A DNA stretch of 64,000 bases from the NCBI RefSeq assembly GCF_004153445.1, contig NZ_SDQC01000002.1:62001-126000 (forward strand), written 5' to 3'. The translations under genes and the position numbers were made by a program. Below are positions 63,524 through 64,000 of the stretch, piece by piece. Under the pieces are notes generated by a model that did no database searches, was not told the DNA's origin, and was given only the letters and a program-made list of their open reading frames with translations. Source of the DNA: Allopusillimonas soli. Its GTDB lineage: Bacteria; Pseudomonadota; Gammaproteobacteria; Burkholderiales; Burkholderiaceae_B. The first letter of the stretch is position 1. Every line of letters starts with the position of its first letter.

Positions 63524-64000
63524 TCAAGGCTTGACGATATGCGCTGTCTCGATAACCTTGGCCCACTTCGCGGTGTCATCCTTCATGATCGCAGTATATT
63601 CGTCAGGTGTCGTCGTCTTTGGGGTTGCGCCCAGGTCACTCAGCTTTTTGCTGACCTCTGCGCTATGCACGATATCCTGAAGCGTCTTGTTCAGCTTCTG
63701 CACCACGTCCGCAGGGGTGCCGGCGGGCGCAAACAGGCCGAACCACGTCACCACGCTGAAGTCGGGATAGCCTGATTCCTTTACCGTAGGAATATCGGGT
63801 GCGCTCTTTTCACGCTCAGGTCCGGTAACCGCCAGCGCCCGCAGGGAGCCGTCTCGCACCATGCCTATGGCCGAAGGCATGTTGTCGAACATCACCGAGG
63901 GCCCGGTGCCGCCGACCAGGTCTATTAGCGCAGGCCCGCTGCCCTTGTATGGCACGTGCTCCATATGCAATCCCGTCGCCATGTTGAACAATTCGCCTGT
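63524..64000 (-). CDS. Bug family receptor, 5' part cut off by the window edge
   Basis: The reading frame continues through 64000 with no start of its own. The visible 158 residues are the C-terminal half of a Bug receptor: GELFN, the VPYKGSGPALIDLVGG segment, then a GLFAPAGTPADVVQKLNKTLQDI stretch shared with the other three receptors. The N-terminal half and signal peptide lie beyond the window. It is convergent with the LysR gene. Confidence 0.9.
   Translation of the reverse strand, partial: TGELFNMATGLHMEHVPYKGSGPALIDLVGGTGPSVMFDNMPSAIGMVRDGSLRALAVTGPEREKSAPDIPTVKESGYPDFSVVTWFGLFAPAGTPADVVQKLNKTLQDIVHSAEVSKKLSDLGATPKTTTPDEYTAIMKDDTAKWAKVIETAHIVKP

Overview
The window looks like chromosome of a betaproteobacterium of the Alcaligenaceae (Bordetella, Achromobacter or Pusillimonas type). 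The grounds are the several Bug-type receptors of tripartite tricarboxylate transporters standing alone (four here), dense catabolic operons with LysR, TetR and GntR regulators, moderately high GC in the flanks, and the overall family content. This assignment is inference from gene content; no rRNA gene is present. No tRNA, CRISPR array, intact insertion sequence or phage gene was recognised, and no gene-free stretch exceeds about 240 bases.

Bases 1-28030 hold a surface polysaccharide locus that appears dedicated to a sulfated capsule. In order it has an ABC capsule exporter (kpsM, kpsT), dTDP-L-rhamnose synthesis (rfbB, rfbD, later rfbA, rfbC), an NAD-dependent epimerase and four large or mid-sized glycosyltransferases. 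One of these is a 1084-residue protein with N-terminal repeats and two transferase domains. Three different sulfotransferase-like proteins follow or are interspersed. Next come sulfate activation genes (cysD and a cysN-cysC fusion that makes PAPS), cysQ (which removes PAP, the by-product of sulfotransferases), an SLC13-type anion transporter and kpsC (the Kdo linker transferase of ABC-type capsules). The region from about 5.7 to 17.5 kb is strikingly AT-rich compared with both sides, as expected of an exchangeable serotype-specific core. cysD is fused in frame to an IS630-transposase-like N-terminal half, which is the oddest single gene here.

Bases 28-31.3 kb hold a small membrane protein and a secreted DUF1800/DUF1501 pair. 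Bases 31.5-38.6 kb are an operon of an amino-acid-type periplasmic binding protein, hydantoinase/oxoprolinase subunits A and B, a class III aminotransferase and a flavin reductase-like protein, flanked by a convergent TetR regulator. Bases 39.3-49.2 kb hold two convergent units. One is a BKACE-type beta-keto acid cleavage enzyme with a nitrilase-family amidase, under perfect TetR-type palindromes. The other is an eight-gene operon of a spermidine/putrescine-type ABC importer with a three-subunit HcnABC/opine-oxidase-like dehydrogenase and another FAD oxidase, divergent from a GntR/HutC regulator. Together they suggest uptake and oxidation of an amine or opine-like compound.

Bases 50.1-51.2 kb encode a Tli4-like lipoprotein, an apparent orphan type VI secretion immunity protein. 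Bases 51.4-64 kb are catabolic. A TetR-controlled operon holds Bug receptor, CapA-like phosphatase, racemase-like protein lacking both expected cysteines, TIM-barrel isomerase, quinol monooxygenase-like protein, second Bug receptor and cupin. It is followed by a Bug receptor with a cytoplasmic sulfatase, two LysR regulators, an SDR dehydrogenase and a truncated fourth Bug receptor at the window edge.
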